Notes: generated by a model from the sequence alone, not told the origin. A stretch of 64,000 nt of DNA from Actinospineispora eucalypti (GCA_014208095.1 JACHMT010000002.1:558001-622000), one strand, 5' to 3'. Positions 53,355-61,943 are shown, counted from the stretch's first letter. Numbers and translations: made by a program.

Positions 53355-53956
53355 TTCGCCTCCCCCGCCGAGCAGGCGCCGTTGAACGCGAGCAGCAGCG
53401 GGACCCGGCCGCTGGTGTCGATGCGGCACACGGCCGCGTCGATCAGGAACATCCGCCAGCCCACCTCGTGGTCCACGCCCAACGCCCAGGTGACCGCCGC
53501 CTTGATCGGCGACACGTGGCTGACCACCACCACGTCCCGGCGCGCGGCATCCTCGGCCAGCTCCTCGCAGGCCTCGTGCACCCGGGCGCACACCTCGGTG
53601 AGCGACTCGCCGCCGGCCGGCACGAAGTCCGGATCCTCCCGCCAGGTCAGCCACTCCCCGTCGTCCAGCGCCGATGCCGGCCGGCCGTCCAGTGCACCGT
53701 AGTCCATCTCGATCCAGCGCTCGTCCAGCTCCACCTGGTCGACGTCGACGACGCCGGGCCGGGCGCCGGCCAGCACCGCGGCGGTGTGCCGGGCGCGGGT
53801 CAGGGGGCTGGAGACGATCCGGTCGGGTTTCGGCAACGAGGCGGCTAGGGCACACGCCTGGTGGTACCCGGTCTGGTTCAGCGGCGGGTCGGCCCGTCCC
53901 AGCAGCAGCCCCCGGGCGTTGGCATCGGTCTGGCCATGCCGCACGAGGATCAGCAT
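53330..53956 (-). CDS. Histidine phosphatase family protein
   Basis: A 208-residue phosphoglycerate-mutase-like phosphatase. The catalytic RHG is MLILVRHGQTDANARG, with Arg in SSPLTRARHTAAVL, Glu in ERWIEMDYGALDGRP and the second His in VVVVSHVSPIKAAVTW. It removes phosphate from small molecules. Nine bp separate it from the flippase-like gene upstream on the same strand, so it could be the distal gene of that operon. Confidence 0.92.
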   Translation of the reverse strand: MLILVRHGQTDANARGLLLGRADPPLNQTGYHQACALAASLPKPDRIVSSPLTRARHTAAVLAGARPGVVDVDQVELDERWIEMDYGALDGRPASALDDGEWLTWREDPDFVPAGGESLTEVCARVHEACEELAEDAARRDVVVVSHVSPIKAAVTWALGVDHEVGWRMFLIDAAVCRIDTSGRVPLLLAFNGACSAGEANQLVGRRA

Positions 53957-53965
53957 TCTTTCACT

Positions 53966-54895
53966 CTAGTGGGTGTCGCCAGCGGGAGGCACCGGCTGAA
54001 CGGGCGCCGGTAGCAGCAGCATCCCCAGCCCGGGCAGGCAGGCGATCAGGCTGAGCGTGCCGTAGACCACGGCTACTGTCAGCCCCTGTTGCGCCCCCAG
54101 GCCCACCGCCCCGAAGGCCGCTGTGGCGACCGCCTCGCGCGGGCCCCAGCCGCCCACGCTCAGCGGCAGGCCCATTGCGAACAGCGCCAGGAGCAGCAAC
54201 GGGAGCAGCTCGCCGAGCGCGGCCGTCGAGCCCGCCTCCCGGGCGGCGATCACGAACAGCGCGAGGTACCCGGCCAGGGTGGCCGCCGAGAGCAGCACCA
54301 CCCACGGCCAGGTGCCCAGGGAGCACAGCCCGGTGCGGGCGTCCTCGAGCGCCGTCCGCAGCGCGCGGCGCAGCCGCCCGGACCGCGGCAGCACGACCGC
54401 AAGCACCACCGCCAGGGCGGCAAGGAGCGCAAACCACGCCGGGGAGAGGTCGAAGGCCACCGGCAGGGGCGGCCGGGCTAGCAGCACGCCGACCCCGACC
54501 ACCATCAGCACCAGCAGGCCGGCCGACCGCTCGTAGACCACCGCGCGGACACCTCGGCCCAGGTCGCCGGAGCTGCGGCCGTGGCTGACCCCCCGGTGCA
54601 GGTCACCGAGCACTCCCGAGGGCAGCACCGAGTTGAGGAACACCGACCGGTAGCAGGCCGCCACCGCCGCCGCGAGCGGCAGCCGCAGCCCCAGTCCCCG
54701 CGCCACCAGACACCACCGCCACGCGCTGAGCACGGTGGTCAGCAGGCCGATGGCGAGCGCGGCGAACACCGAGCCGGCGTCGATGGCCCGCACACCGTCG
54801 AGCACCGCACCGGTGCCCAACCGGGCCACCAGCGCAACCAGGATGCCGATCCCGACCAGCGCCCGCAGCCAGGGCGCCAGCACCCGCCGCCTCAC
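53966..54895 (-). CDS. Lysylphosphatidylglycerol-synthase-TM (flippase-like) membrane protein
   Basis: A 309-residue protein with about 8 helices of the UPF0104/LPG_synthase_TM family. Its features are VFAALAIGLLTTVLSAWRWC, FLNSVLPSGVLGDLHRGVSH (the LPG(G)xGDxxR motif), ERSAGLLVLMVVGVGVLL and LPLSVGGWGPREAVATAAFG. Relatives flip or build aminoacyl- and glycolipids at the membrane. GTG 54895 overlaps the methyltransferase stop. It is a late gene in the pterin/glycosyl operon, where it may export the lipid product. Confidence 0.85.
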   Translation of the reverse strand: MRRRVLAPWLRALVGIGILVALVARLGTGAVLDGVRAIDAGSVFAALAIGLLTTVLSAWRWCLVARGLGLRLPLAAAVAACYRSVFLNSVLPSGVLGDLHRGVSHGRSSGDLGRGVRAVVYERSAGLLVLMVVGVGVLLARPPLPVAFDLSPAWFALLAALAVVLAVVLPRSGRLRRALRTALEDARTGLCSLGTWPWVVLLSAATLAGYLALFVIAAREAGSTAALGELLPLLLLALFAMGLPLSVGGWGPREAVATAAFGAVGLGAQQGLTVAVVYGTLSLIACLPGLGMLLLPAPVQPVPPAGDTH

Positions 54896-55707
54896 CCGGC
54901 ACCGCCCGGCAGCGCGAGCACGTCCAGGTGGCCGACCACGGCCTCCAGGTCAGCGGCGCCCAGCCGGCGGCGCAGGTACCCGTCGGCGTGCCGCCGCAGG
55001 TCCGGTCGTTGTTCGCAGGCGGCAGCGAGCCAGCCCCGCAGCCACTCCTCCAGCAGCTCCGCCCGGTCGGCGTCGAGGCGCCACGGGCTGGGCGCGGTTC
55101 GCACCTTGGCGCCCAGTCGCGCGAATGCGTCGACGGCGGCCCGGCCGGCGTCCGGCCCGAGCAGCCGGCGGCCGCCGGTCCGCCGCCGCTGGTGGGCGTC
55201 GAATGCGGCCGCGAACTCGGCGTCCAGCGGCTCGGCCGGTTCGAGCCGTGCGCCGCCGCTCACGGTCAGGGTGAACAGTGCCGCACAGCCCGCGCCGACG
55301 CAGGCGCCGGCCAGCCGGTCCACCTCTTCCCGGGTGAGCAGATCGAGCAGGGCGGACGCGGTCACCAGCGATGTGCCGGCCAGGTCACCGGCGTCCAGAC
55401 CGGTGGCGTCCCCCAACACGGTTTCGGTGGTCACCGGTTCGCCGTGGGCGGCCGCCGACGGCAGGCCGGCGCTCGCGCGGGCCAGCAATCCGGGGTCGCG
55501 GTCGCAGAGCACCCAGTGCTGCGGTCCGGGCAGCCGGCCGGCCAGCCAGCGGCCCATCGAACCGGAGCCGCACCCGAGGTCCCTGATCACCAGGGGCCCG
55601 CTCAGCCGGGCGCGCAGGGGCTCGACCAGCTCCGGGGCCCGGGCCGACGCGTCGGCGCCCTCCCGCAGGGTCAGCCACTCCGGCGTGCACACCGGGGACC
55701 CGGGCAC
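54892..55707 (-). CDS. Class I SAM-dependent methyltransferase
   Basis: A 271-residue methyltransferase. Motif I is VIRDLGCGSGSMGRWLAGRL, then WVLCDRDPGLLARASA; ETVLGDATGLDAGDLA and LVTASALLDLLTREEVDRLA are motifs II and III. GTG 55707 begins just after the glycosyltransferase stop and starts the family-like TPEWLTLREGADASARAPEL. An in-frame GTG at 55773 would overlap the upstream gene by 64 bp. It probably methylates an intermediate of the cluster. Confidence 0.85.
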   Translation of the reverse strand: MPGSPVCTPEWLTLREGADASARAPELVEPLRARLSGPLVIRDLGCGSGSMGRWLAGRLPGPQHWVLCDRDPGLLARASAGLPSAAAHGEPVTTETVLGDATGLDAGDLAGTSLVTASALLDLLTREEVDRLAGACVGAGCAALFTLTVSGGARLEPAEPLDAEFAAAFDAHQRRRTGGRRLLGPDAGRAAVDAFARLGAKVRTAPSPWRLDADRAELLEEWLRGWLAAACEQRPDLRRHADGYLRRRLGAADLEAVVGHLDVLALPGGAG

Positions 55708-55709
55708 GC

Positions 55710-56789
55710 TCAGCCGCGCGTCCCAGGCAGCCGTTCCAGCACCCCGATCAGGCGCCGCAAGGTCACTTCCCACCCGTCCAGCCTGCCGCGCCGCCTCCGG
55801 GCCGATGCACGGACCCCCGCACGCTGCGCCGGGCGGGCGAACCAGCTGCGCAGTGCGGCGGCCAGCGCCGATGCGTCGTTCGGCGGCACCAGGATGCCCG
55901 GCACCCCGCCTTCCGGGTCGTCGCCGAGGGCCTCCCGCACACCGCCGACGTCCGCCGCGAGCACCGGAATGCCCCGGGCCAGCGCTTCCGTCGCGACCAT
56001 GCCGTAGGACTCCACGCGCGACGGCAGCACCAACAGGTCGGCCGCGTCGAACGCCTCGGCCATTTGCGCGCCGATCCGGGGCCCGGTGAGGCGCAGCCGG
56101 TCGGCCAGCCCGTTGCGCCCGATCGCCGCCCGCACCGAGGCCACGAACTCGGGCCGGCGACCCAGCGGCCCGACCAGGTCACAGTGCCAGGGCTCGCCGG
56201 GCATCTCGGCGAGGGCCGACACCAGCAGGTCCTGCCCCTTGGTCGGGGTCACCGAACCCACGCACAGCAGGCGGCTCGCCCCGTCCGCGCCGGCGGCCAG
56301 CGGCGCGGGGTCCACGCCGGGCGGAACGACGTGCACCCGCTCCGGGGCGAGCCCGTGACCCGCGAGCAACCGGTCCGCCGACCAGTTGCTGGTGGCCACC
56401 ACCGCACCGGCCAGGCGCAGGGCCTCCCGCTCGCGCGCGGCCAGCCCGGGCGGCGCCCCCAGCTCGTCGCCGAGCGGCAGGTGCACCAAGACGACCAGCG
56501 CCAACCGGCTCGCCGGCGCGGCCAGGACGTCCGGGACCCCGCAGGCCACCAGCCCGTCGATGAGCACGGCCGCCCCGTCCGGCACGGCCGCCAGTGTCCG
56601 GGCCAGCAAGTCCCGGTCGGCGGGAGACGGTCGCGGCCACGACCCGGGCACCGCCGACTCGTGCACCCTCCACCCGGATGCGTGCAGGTCCCGGCAGATC
56701 CGGCGGTCGTAGGCGTTGCCCCCGCTGGGCAGCGCCGGGTCGTCGATGTCCCCGGGCACGATCACGTGCACCGAAGGGGCAGCGGTCAC
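55710..56789 (-). CDS. Glycosyltransferase family 4
   Basis: A 359-residue GT-B enzyme. The N-terminal half has LPSGGNAYDRRICRDLHASG. The C-terminal GT4 domain has LLCVGSVTPTKGQDLLVSAL, the nucleotide-binding VLPSRVESYGMVATEALARG, then IPVLAADVGGVRE. GTG 56789 overlaps the stop of the PTPS-like gene (GTGA), so it is tightly coupled. Acceptor and sugar unknown. Confidence 0.9.
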   Translation of the reverse strand: MTAAPSVHVIVPGDIDDPALPSGGNAYDRRICRDLHASGWRVHESAVPGSWPRPSPADRDLLARTLAAVPDGAAVLIDGLVACGVPDVLAAPASRLALVVLVHLPLGDELGAPPGLAAREREALRLAGAVVATSNWSADRLLAGHGLAPERVHVVPPGVDPAPLAAGADGASRLLCVGSVTPTKGQDLLVSALAEMPGEPWHCDLVGPLGRRPEFVASVRAAIGRNGLADRLRLTGPRIGAQMAEAFDAADLLVLPSRVESYGMVATEALARGIPVLAADVGGVREALGDDPEGGVPGILVPPNDASALAAALRSWFARPAQRAGVRASARRRRGRLDGWEVTLRRLIGVLERLPGTRG

Positions 56790-57184
56790 AGGGTGCGTTC
56801 GTAGCTCGCCCACGCTACGTGCGACTCGTGCAGCGCGACCGCGATCCCGGCCAGGCCGTGCGCGCCCTCGCCCAGCGCCCCGGCGGCCACCTTCTCCGCG
56901 AGCCGGTCGGCGATGAACTTGGCCAGGAACTCGGTGGACGTGTTCACCCCGGCGAAGGCCGGCTCGTCGTCCAGGTTCCGGTAGTTGAGGCCGGCCAGGA
57001 CCGCGCCCAGCTCCTCGGTGGCCAGCCCGATGTCCACCACGATGCCGTCGGCGTCCAGCTCGGCCCGCCGGAACGTCGCATCCACGACGTAGGTGGCGCC
57101 GTGCAGCCGCTGCGCCGGGCCGAACACCTCGCCGCGGAAACTGTGAGCAATCATGACGTGATCACGAACGGTGATGCTGAACAA
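56786..57184 (-). CDS. 6-carboxytetrahydropterin synthase/PTPS-like protein
   Basis: A 132-residue PTPS/QueD-fold protein. Zinc ligands are likely His in MIAHSFRG and in QRLHGATYVVDATF. The conserved MVVDF region appears as GIVVDIGLATEELGAVLAGL, followed by NYRNLDDEPAF and NTSTEFLAKFIADRLAE. The late HESHVAWASYE carries the Glu. The catalytic Cys expected in QueD near residue 25 is not seen (FRGEVFGPAQ), so the reaction may differ. TTG 57184 start with GGAG six bases upstream. It sits 3 bp downstream of the dehydrogenase gene. Confidence 0.85.
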   Translation of the reverse strand: MFSITVRDHVMIAHSFRGEVFGPAQRLHGATYVVDATFRRAELDADGIVVDIGLATEELGAVLAGLNYRNLDDEPAFAGVNTSTEFLAKFIADRLAEKVAAGALGEGAHGLAGIAVALHESHVAWASYERTL

Positions 57185-57187
57185 GAT

Positions 57188-58168
57188 CTACTCCTCGGGA
57201 TAGACCACACGCACACACAGGGCCGGCTGTTCACCCGAAGCGAGCCGGGGCAGCAGCCGGGGCAGGTCGTCGAACGGGCACTCGTCGGTGATCAGCGCGT
57301 CGAACACCGGGTCGGCGAGCAGCCGCAGGGCCAGGGCCAGCCGGTCGCCATAGGTCCGCCGGGAGCGGCGGGCCGGCGCCACCATCCCGACCTGGCTGGC
57401 CCGCACCGACAGCCGGCGCGAGTGGAACGCCTCGCCGAGCGGAATGCGCACCGGCCGGTCCCCGTACCAGCTCAGCTCGATCACCTCGCCCTCGTCGGCG
57501 AGCAGCTCCAGGGACCGGGCCAGCCCGGCCTCGGTGGCGCTGGCGTGCACCACCAGGTCACACTCCCCCGCCGCGCCCTCGGGCGGGGCGAAACCCACTC
57601 CGAGCGCCTCGGCCACCGCCGCCCGCCCCGGGTCCACGTCGACCAGCTCGACCCGGACCCCGGGGAACCGGCCGAGCACGGCCGCGACGCAGCAGCCGAC
57701 CATCCCGCCGCCGACCACCGCAATCCGGTCGCCGACCAGCGGGGCCGCGTCCCACAGCGCGTTCACCGCGGTCTCCACGGTGCCGGCCAGCACCGCGCGC
57801 GCCGCCGGCACGTCCTCCGGAACCGGGGTGACCGAGGCGGCCGGAACCACGTACCGGGTCTGGTGCGGGTAGAGGCAGAACACCGCGCGGCCGAGCAGCT
57901 CGGGCGGACCGTGCTCGACGACGCCGACGTTCAGGTACCCGTACTTGACCGGCGCCGGGAACTCGCCGTCCTGGAAGGGCGCCCGCATCCGGGTGAACTG
58001 GCTCTCCGGCACGCCACCCCGGAAGACCAGCGTCTCGGTGCCCCGGCTGACCCCCGAGTAGAGCGTGCGGACCCGCACCTCGTCGCGGCCGGACGCGGGT
58101 ACCGCCACCCGGCGGATCTCCCCTTGGCCCGGAGCGCGGAGCCAGAAGGCGCTCGCGCTGTGCTCCAC
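57188..58168 (-). CDS. Zinc-type alcohol dehydrogenase-like protein
   Basis: A 326-residue MDR-fold protein. It begins with a short lead and RRVAVPASGRDEVRVRTLYS, then GVSRGTETLVFRGGVPESQF and the Rossmann motif RIAVVGGGMVGCCVAAVLG. The usual catalytic-zinc GHE motif is replaced by YGYLNVGVVEHGP, so it may be a zinc-poor or non-classical member. GTG 58168 has GGAGGG upstream. It is first gene of the operon running to the flippase, divergent from the CDP-alcohol transferase by 70 bp. Confidence 0.85.
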   Translation of the reverse strand: MEHSASAFWLRAPGQGEIRRVAVPASGRDEVRVRTLYSGVSRGTETLVFRGGVPESQFTRMRAPFQDGEFPAPVKYGYLNVGVVEHGPPELLGRAVFCLYPHQTRYVVPAASVTPVPEDVPAARAVLAGTVETAVNALWDAAPLVGDRIAVVGGGMVGCCVAAVLGRFPGVRVELVDVDPGRAAVAEALGVGFAPPEGAAGECDLVVHASATEAGLARSLELLADEGEVIELSWYGDRPVRIPLGEAFHSRRLSVRASQVGMVAPARRSRRTYGDRLALALRLLADPVFDALITDECPFDDLPRLLPRLASGEQPALCVRVVYPEE

Positions 58169-58238
58169 CTGGTCCCTCCAACCCGGGCCGAACGGCCGGC
58201 TCGTCCTACTCCGTGCGGGGACCGTGCATAGTGGTCCG

Positions 58239-58976
58239 GTGGCGACCATAGTCCCGCAAGTCCCGCCCCGGGCCGGGCAGCTGGCCGCGGCGGCGGCCGG
58301 GCAGTTGGTGCTGCTCGGCGCGCTCTCCGCCGGCGCCGGCCTGGGGCCGGTCGGCTGGGTGGCCGGGGCCGGGTACGCCGCCGCCCTGCTCACCCTGCTC
58401 ACCGCCGCCGCCCGGCGTGCCTCGGTCACCGCGCTCGGACCGGCCAACCTGGTCACGCTGACCAGGGCCGTGCTGGTCGGCGGGGTCACCGCGCTGGTGG
58501 CGGGCGGGCTGCACAGCGGCGACGCGGCCCTCGCGCCGCTGGTGGTGATCACTACCGTTGCACTGGTGTTGGACGCGGTGGACGGCCGGGTGGCCCGGCG
58601 CAGCGGCACGGCGTCCGCGCTCGGCGCCCGGTTCGACATGGAGGTGGACGCGTTCCTCCTGCTGGTGCTGAGCGTGTGGGTTGCCCAGCTGCTCGGGCCG
58701 TGGGTGCTGGCCATCGGCGCCATGCGCTACGCGTTCGTGGTGGCCGGCTGGTTCACCCCGTGGATGCGGGCCGAGCTGCCGCCCCGGTACTCCGCCAAGG
58801 TGGTGGCCGCCCTGCAGGGGGTGGTGCTCACCGTGGCCGCCGGCCAGGTGCTCCCCGTTCCGGCCTCGGTTGCCGTGGTCTCCTCGGCATTGGCGTTGCT
58901 GACCTGGTCGTTCGGGCGGGACGTCGCGTGGCTGTGGCGCAACGCCCCGGCCGCCCGCCCACGGGGGGCGACGTGA
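58239..58976 (+). CDS. CDP-alcohol phosphatidyltransferase family membrane protein
   Basis: A 245-residue integral membrane enzyme. The active-site motif D-G-x2-A-R-x8-G-x3-D-x3-D is complete in LDAVDGRVARRSGTASALGA, then RFDMEVDAFLLL. At least six helices. It transfers a phospho-alcohol from a CDP-linked donor to an alcohol acceptor, as in phospholipid synthesis. GTG 58239 start. Its stop overlaps the start of the sulfatase-like gene (GTGA). Confidence 0.9.
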   Translation: MATIVPQVPPRAGQLAAAAAGQLVLLGALSAGAGLGPVGWVAGAGYAAALLTLLTAAARRASVTALGPANLVTLTRAVLVGGVTALVAGGLHSGDAALAPLVVITTVALVLDAVDGRVARRSGTASALGARFDMEVDAFLLLVLSVWVAQLLGPWVLAIGAMRYAFVVAGWFTPWMRAELPPRYSAKVVAALQGVVLTVAAGQVLPVPASVAVVSSALALLTWSFGRDVAWLWRNAPAARPRGAT

Positions 58977-60574
58977 GGAGGGCGACCACCGTCCTGGCCG
59001 GGCTGCTCGTGCTGTTCGCCCTGCTCCTGCCGAGCGAGACCAACGGCCTGGATCCCGCCGCGTTCCTGCGCATCCCGGTCGAGGCGCTGCTCGGGGTCGC
59101 GCTCGTGCTGGTGCTACCGGTGCGGGCGGGCCGGGTGGTCGCCGCGCTCGGCGGCCTGCTCCTCGGGCTGCTGACCATCCTGAAGATCGTGGACCTGGGA
59201 TTCGCCACGGTCCTCTCACGGCCGTTCGACCCGGTGGTGGACTGGAGCCTCATCGGCTCCGGCGTGGAGTTCCTCAGCGCATCGATGGGCCGGACCGGCG
59301 CGATCGCCGCCGTCGTCGGCGCGGGGTTGCTGGCCGGCGCCGTGCTCCTGCTCCTGACGCTGGCCGTGCTGCGTCTTTCCCGGGTCGTGGTCCGGCACCG
59401 GGCCGCGGCGGCCCGAACGGCGGCGGCGCTCGGCGTGGTCTGGCTGACCTGCGCGGTGCTCGGCGCGCAGCTGGTCCCCGGCCTGCCGGTGGCCGCCGCG
59501 AACACCGCCGGCGCCGCCTACACCCACGCCGTCGGGGTGCGGACCTCGCTGCACGACCGCGACGAGTTCGCCCGGCAGCTGGTCGCCGACCCGTACCGGG
59601 ACATCCCGGCCGACCGCCTGCTCACCGCGCTGCGGGGCAAGGACGTGGTGCTGGCCGTGCTGGAGAGCTACGGGCGTTCGGCCGTGGAGGGGCCGGAGTT
59701 CGCCCCGGCGGTCGCTCCCCTGCTGGACGAGGGCACCCGCCGGCTGGACGCGGCCGGGTTCGCCTCCCGCAGCGCGTTCCTCACCTCCTCCACGTCCGGC
59801 GGCGGCAGCTGGTTGGCGCACGCGACGCTGCTGTCCGGCCTGTGGATCGACAACCAGCAGCGCTACCGGGACCTGGAGGCGAGCGACCGGGGGACCCTCA
59901 GCAGTGCGTTCCGCCGGGCCGGGTGGCGCACTGTCGGGGTCATGCCGGGGGTCACCTCGCCGTGGCCGGAGGCGGGCTTCTACCAGTACAACCGGATCTA
60001 CGACGCCGGGCAGCTGGGTTACCGGGGCCCCAAGTTCAGCTGGGCCACCATGCCCGACCAGTACACGCTGAACACCTTCCAGCAACTGGAGCGCTCGGCG
60101 CCGGGACGCCCGCCGGTCATGGCGGAGATCCCGCTGGTGTCCAGCCACGCGCCGTGGTCGCCGCTGCCCCGGCTGGTGGCCTGGCACGACGTGGGCGACG
60201 GCCAGGTGTTCAACTCGATGAACGCTCCGGGCGCCGAACCCAACGCGATCCTGACCAGGGACCCGGCCCGCGTGCGCGCCGACTACCGCGCCTCGATCGA
60301 GTACTCGCTCAACAGCCTGATCTCCTACGTGGAGACCTACGGCGACGACCGGCTGGTGCTGGTGTTCCTCGGCGACCACCAGCCGTCCCCGATCGTCACC
60401 GGTGAGGGCGCCGGCCGGGACGTGCCGATCACCATCGTCACCCGCGACCGCGCCCTGCTGGACCGGATCTCCGGCTGGCACTGGCAGGCGGGCCTCCGCC
60501 CCCACCCGGACGCCCCGGTCTGGCGGATGGACGCCTTCCGCGACCACTTCCTCACCGCCTTCGGCCCACCCTGA
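58973..60574 (+). CDS. Membrane-anchored sulfatase/alkaline-phosphatase-superfamily protein
   Basis: A 533-residue protein. Four or five N-terminal helices (TTVLAGLLVLFALLLPS; LLGVALVLVLPVRAGRVVAA; IAAVVGAGLLAGAVLLLLTL) occupy residues 1-160. An extracytoplasmic catalytic domain begins VVLAVLESYGRSAVEGPEFA. TSSTSGGGSWLAHATLLSGL holds the probable Ser/Thr nucleophile. Late metal ligands are in LVLVFLGDHQPSPIV. The layout is like LtaS/phosphoethanolamine-transferase enzymes that move phospho-groups on envelope lipids. It is coupled to the CDP-alcohol transferase. Confidence 0.85.
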   Translation: MRRATTVLAGLLVLFALLLPSETNGLDPAAFLRIPVEALLGVALVLVLPVRAGRVVAALGGLLLGLLTILKIVDLGFATVLSRPFDPVVDWSLIGSGVEFLSASMGRTGAIAAVVGAGLLAGAVLLLLTLAVLRLSRVVVRHRAAAARTAAALGVVWLTCAVLGAQLVPGLPVAAANTAGAAYTHAVGVRTSLHDRDEFARQLVADPYRDIPADRLLTALRGKDVVLAVLESYGRSAVEGPEFAPAVAPLLDEGTRRLDAAGFASRSAFLTSSTSGGGSWLAHATLLSGLWIDNQQRYRDLEASDRGTLSSAFRRAGWRTVGVMPGVTSPWPEAGFYQYNRIYDAGQLGYRGPKFSWATMPDQYTLNTFQQLERSAPGRPPVMAEIPLVSSHAPWSPLPRLVAWHDVGDGQVFNSMNAPGAEPNAILTRDPARVRADYRASIEYSLNSLISYVETYGDDRLVLVFLGDHQPSPIVTGEGAGRDVPITIVTRDRALLDRISGWHWQAGLRPHPDAPVWRMDAFRDHFLTAFGPP

Positions 60575-60596
60575 CCCCACCCGTTCCCCCCACCCG

Positions 60597-60696
60597 ATTC
60601 AGTCACTTCAGCACGGTGATTCAGTCACTTCAGCAGGGTGATTCAGTCAGTTCAGCACGGTGGTTCGGTCACTTCAGCACGGTGGTTCAGTCACTT
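60597..60696. repeat. Tandem array of a 22-bp repeat, about 4.5 copies
   Basis: Units start at 60597, 60619, 60641, 60663 and 60685 (last partial). The unit core is TTCAGTCACTTCAGCA followed by CGGTG, with one to three changes between copies. Each unit contains a GTGA-N5-TCAC near-palindrome across the junction. The array ends inside the 3-prime end of the minus-strand gene 60674-60976 and supplies its stop codon. A 1.6-copy relative in the other orientation is at 2375-2409. Confidence 0.9.
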
Positions 60697-60976
60697 TCTC
60701 CGGGTAGTCCCAGTGCAGGGGCGACCCCGGGCGGTACCGCGCGGGGAGCGCCTCGGGCTCGGCCGACGCCGCCTCGGCGACCTGCGCCTCGGTCAGCAGC
60801 GTGACCAGCCGGGCCGGGAGCGCGTCGGCCGGGGCGAGGTAACCGGTTTCCACGTAGGCGCGCAGCTCGCGCTCCACCAGTTCCCCGATCGGCCCCGGGT
60901 AGGCCCGGCGGGCGTAACGGGCCGCGCGCAGCGTGCGGTGGGTGGCATCGACATCCAGGCGTGCGGAGGTACTCAT
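60674..60976 (-). CDS. Small protein of unknown function
   Basis: A 100-residue protein. It has LRAARYARRAYPGPIGELVE, then RELRAYVETGYLAPADALPA and RLVTLLTEAQVAEAAS, with a C-terminal RYRPGSPLHWDYPEK. It is helical, cytosolic and of no recognised family. The last residues (VTEPPC) and stop codon are encoded by the 22-bp repeat, so the natural C-terminus may have been replaced. Confidence 0.7.
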   Translation of the reverse strand: MSTSARLDVDATHRTLRAARYARRAYPGPIGELVERELRAYVETGYLAPADALPARLVTLLTEAQVAEAASAEPEALPARYRPGSPLHWDYPEKVTEPPC

Positions 60977-61019
60977 ACCGGCGGAACCCCGGCCGGGGGC
61001 GCACGGTTGCGTCAGACGC

Positions 61020-61943
61020 TCAGCGGACCGCGGTACGCCGGCGGTACGGGGTGTCGTTCCGGCCGGTCGGCCGCAGCATGTCCAGGTAGTAGCCCCCGCC
61101 CCAACGTGTCCGGTCCGTGCCCAGCGCGCGCAATCGCTCCACGTCGGACTCGCGCACGCTCAGCCGGGCGCCGAACCGGCGCTCGAAGCTCACGTCGTCC
61201 ACCACGCCGCGCAGCACGTCGGCGGTCGAACCGGCCGCCCGGACCGCCCCGGCCTCCAGCACCACGACCTGGTCGGCCAGGGCGCGGGCGAACATGATGC
61301 TGTGCGTGGTGAGCAGGATCGTGCCGCCGGTCCGCCGCTGCCACGCCCGGATGGCGGTGACCTCGGCATCCACGTGGTTGATGTCCACCGCCCAGCTCGG
61401 GTCGTCGACAATGACCAGCGCCGGGTCCCCGACGAACGCCTGGGCCAGGCACAACCGGTGCCGCGTGACGCTGTCCACCTCGGCGGCCGGCCGGTCCGCC
61501 ACCTCGCTCAGGTGCCAGTCACGGGCATGGGCGGCGGCCCGTTCGGCGGCGTCCGCGCGATCGGGCCGGAGCACTCCGGCGAGGTTCTCCAGCACGGTGC
61601 TCGATCGGTCGATGAAGTGGTCGTAGCTGCGGTTGGCGCCGAACAGCAGCCCGAACCCGCGCGCGGCGGCGGCCAGCCGGTCGCCCTCCCACAGCGGTCG
61701 CCCGCCGACCCGGATCTCCCCCGTCGTCGGTTTCAGGTCCCCCGCCAGGTGGCGGGCCAGCACCGTCTTGCCGGAGCCGCTCTGTCCCATGACCGCAGTC
61801 GTGCGGCCAGCCGGCACCAGCAGGTTGACCCGGTCCAGGACCCGGCGACCGCCGGCCTCGGTGCTCACCGCGTCGAACTCGACCGGCGCCGGGGAGCCGC
61901 CGGGCAGCGCGCGGCCCTGACCGCCCGGCCCGCGAGCGCGCAT
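61020..61943 (-). CDS. Orphan ABC ATPase with degenerate motifs
   Basis: A 307-residue ABC ATP-binding protein. Walker A is canonical (VMGQSGSGKTVLARHLAG, about residue 53). The Q-loop region is GLLFGANRSYDHF. The signature LSGGQ is replaced by VDSVTRHRLCLAQAF. Walker B ends ALVIVDDPSWAVD, with Asp in place of the catalytic Glu. The H-loop is TILLTTHSIMFA. The C-terminal extension (about 60 residues, FERRFGARLSVRESDVERLR) is unlike sugar importers and recalls Mce/MlaF-like ATPases. No permease gene is adjacent. It may bind but slowly hydrolyse ATP. Confidence 0.8.
   Translation of the reverse strand: MRARGPGGQGRALPGGSPAPVEFDAVSTEAGGRRVLDRVNLLVPAGRTTAVMGQSGSGKTVLARHLAGDLKPTTGEIRVGGRPLWEGDRLAAAARGFGLLFGANRSYDHFIDRSSTVLENLAGVLRPDRADAAERAAAHARDWHLSEVADRPAAEVDSVTRHRLCLAQAFVGDPALVIVDDPSWAVDINHVDAEVTAIRAWQRRTGGTILLTTHSIMFARALADQVVVLEAGAVRAAGSTADVLRGVVDDVSFERRFGARLSVRESDVERLRALGTDRTRWGGGYYLDMLRPTGRNDTPYRRRTAVR

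Noticed and set aside
60597..60696. CRISPR array
   Set aside because: Units are tandem without unique spacers, only 22 bp, and no cas genes are near.
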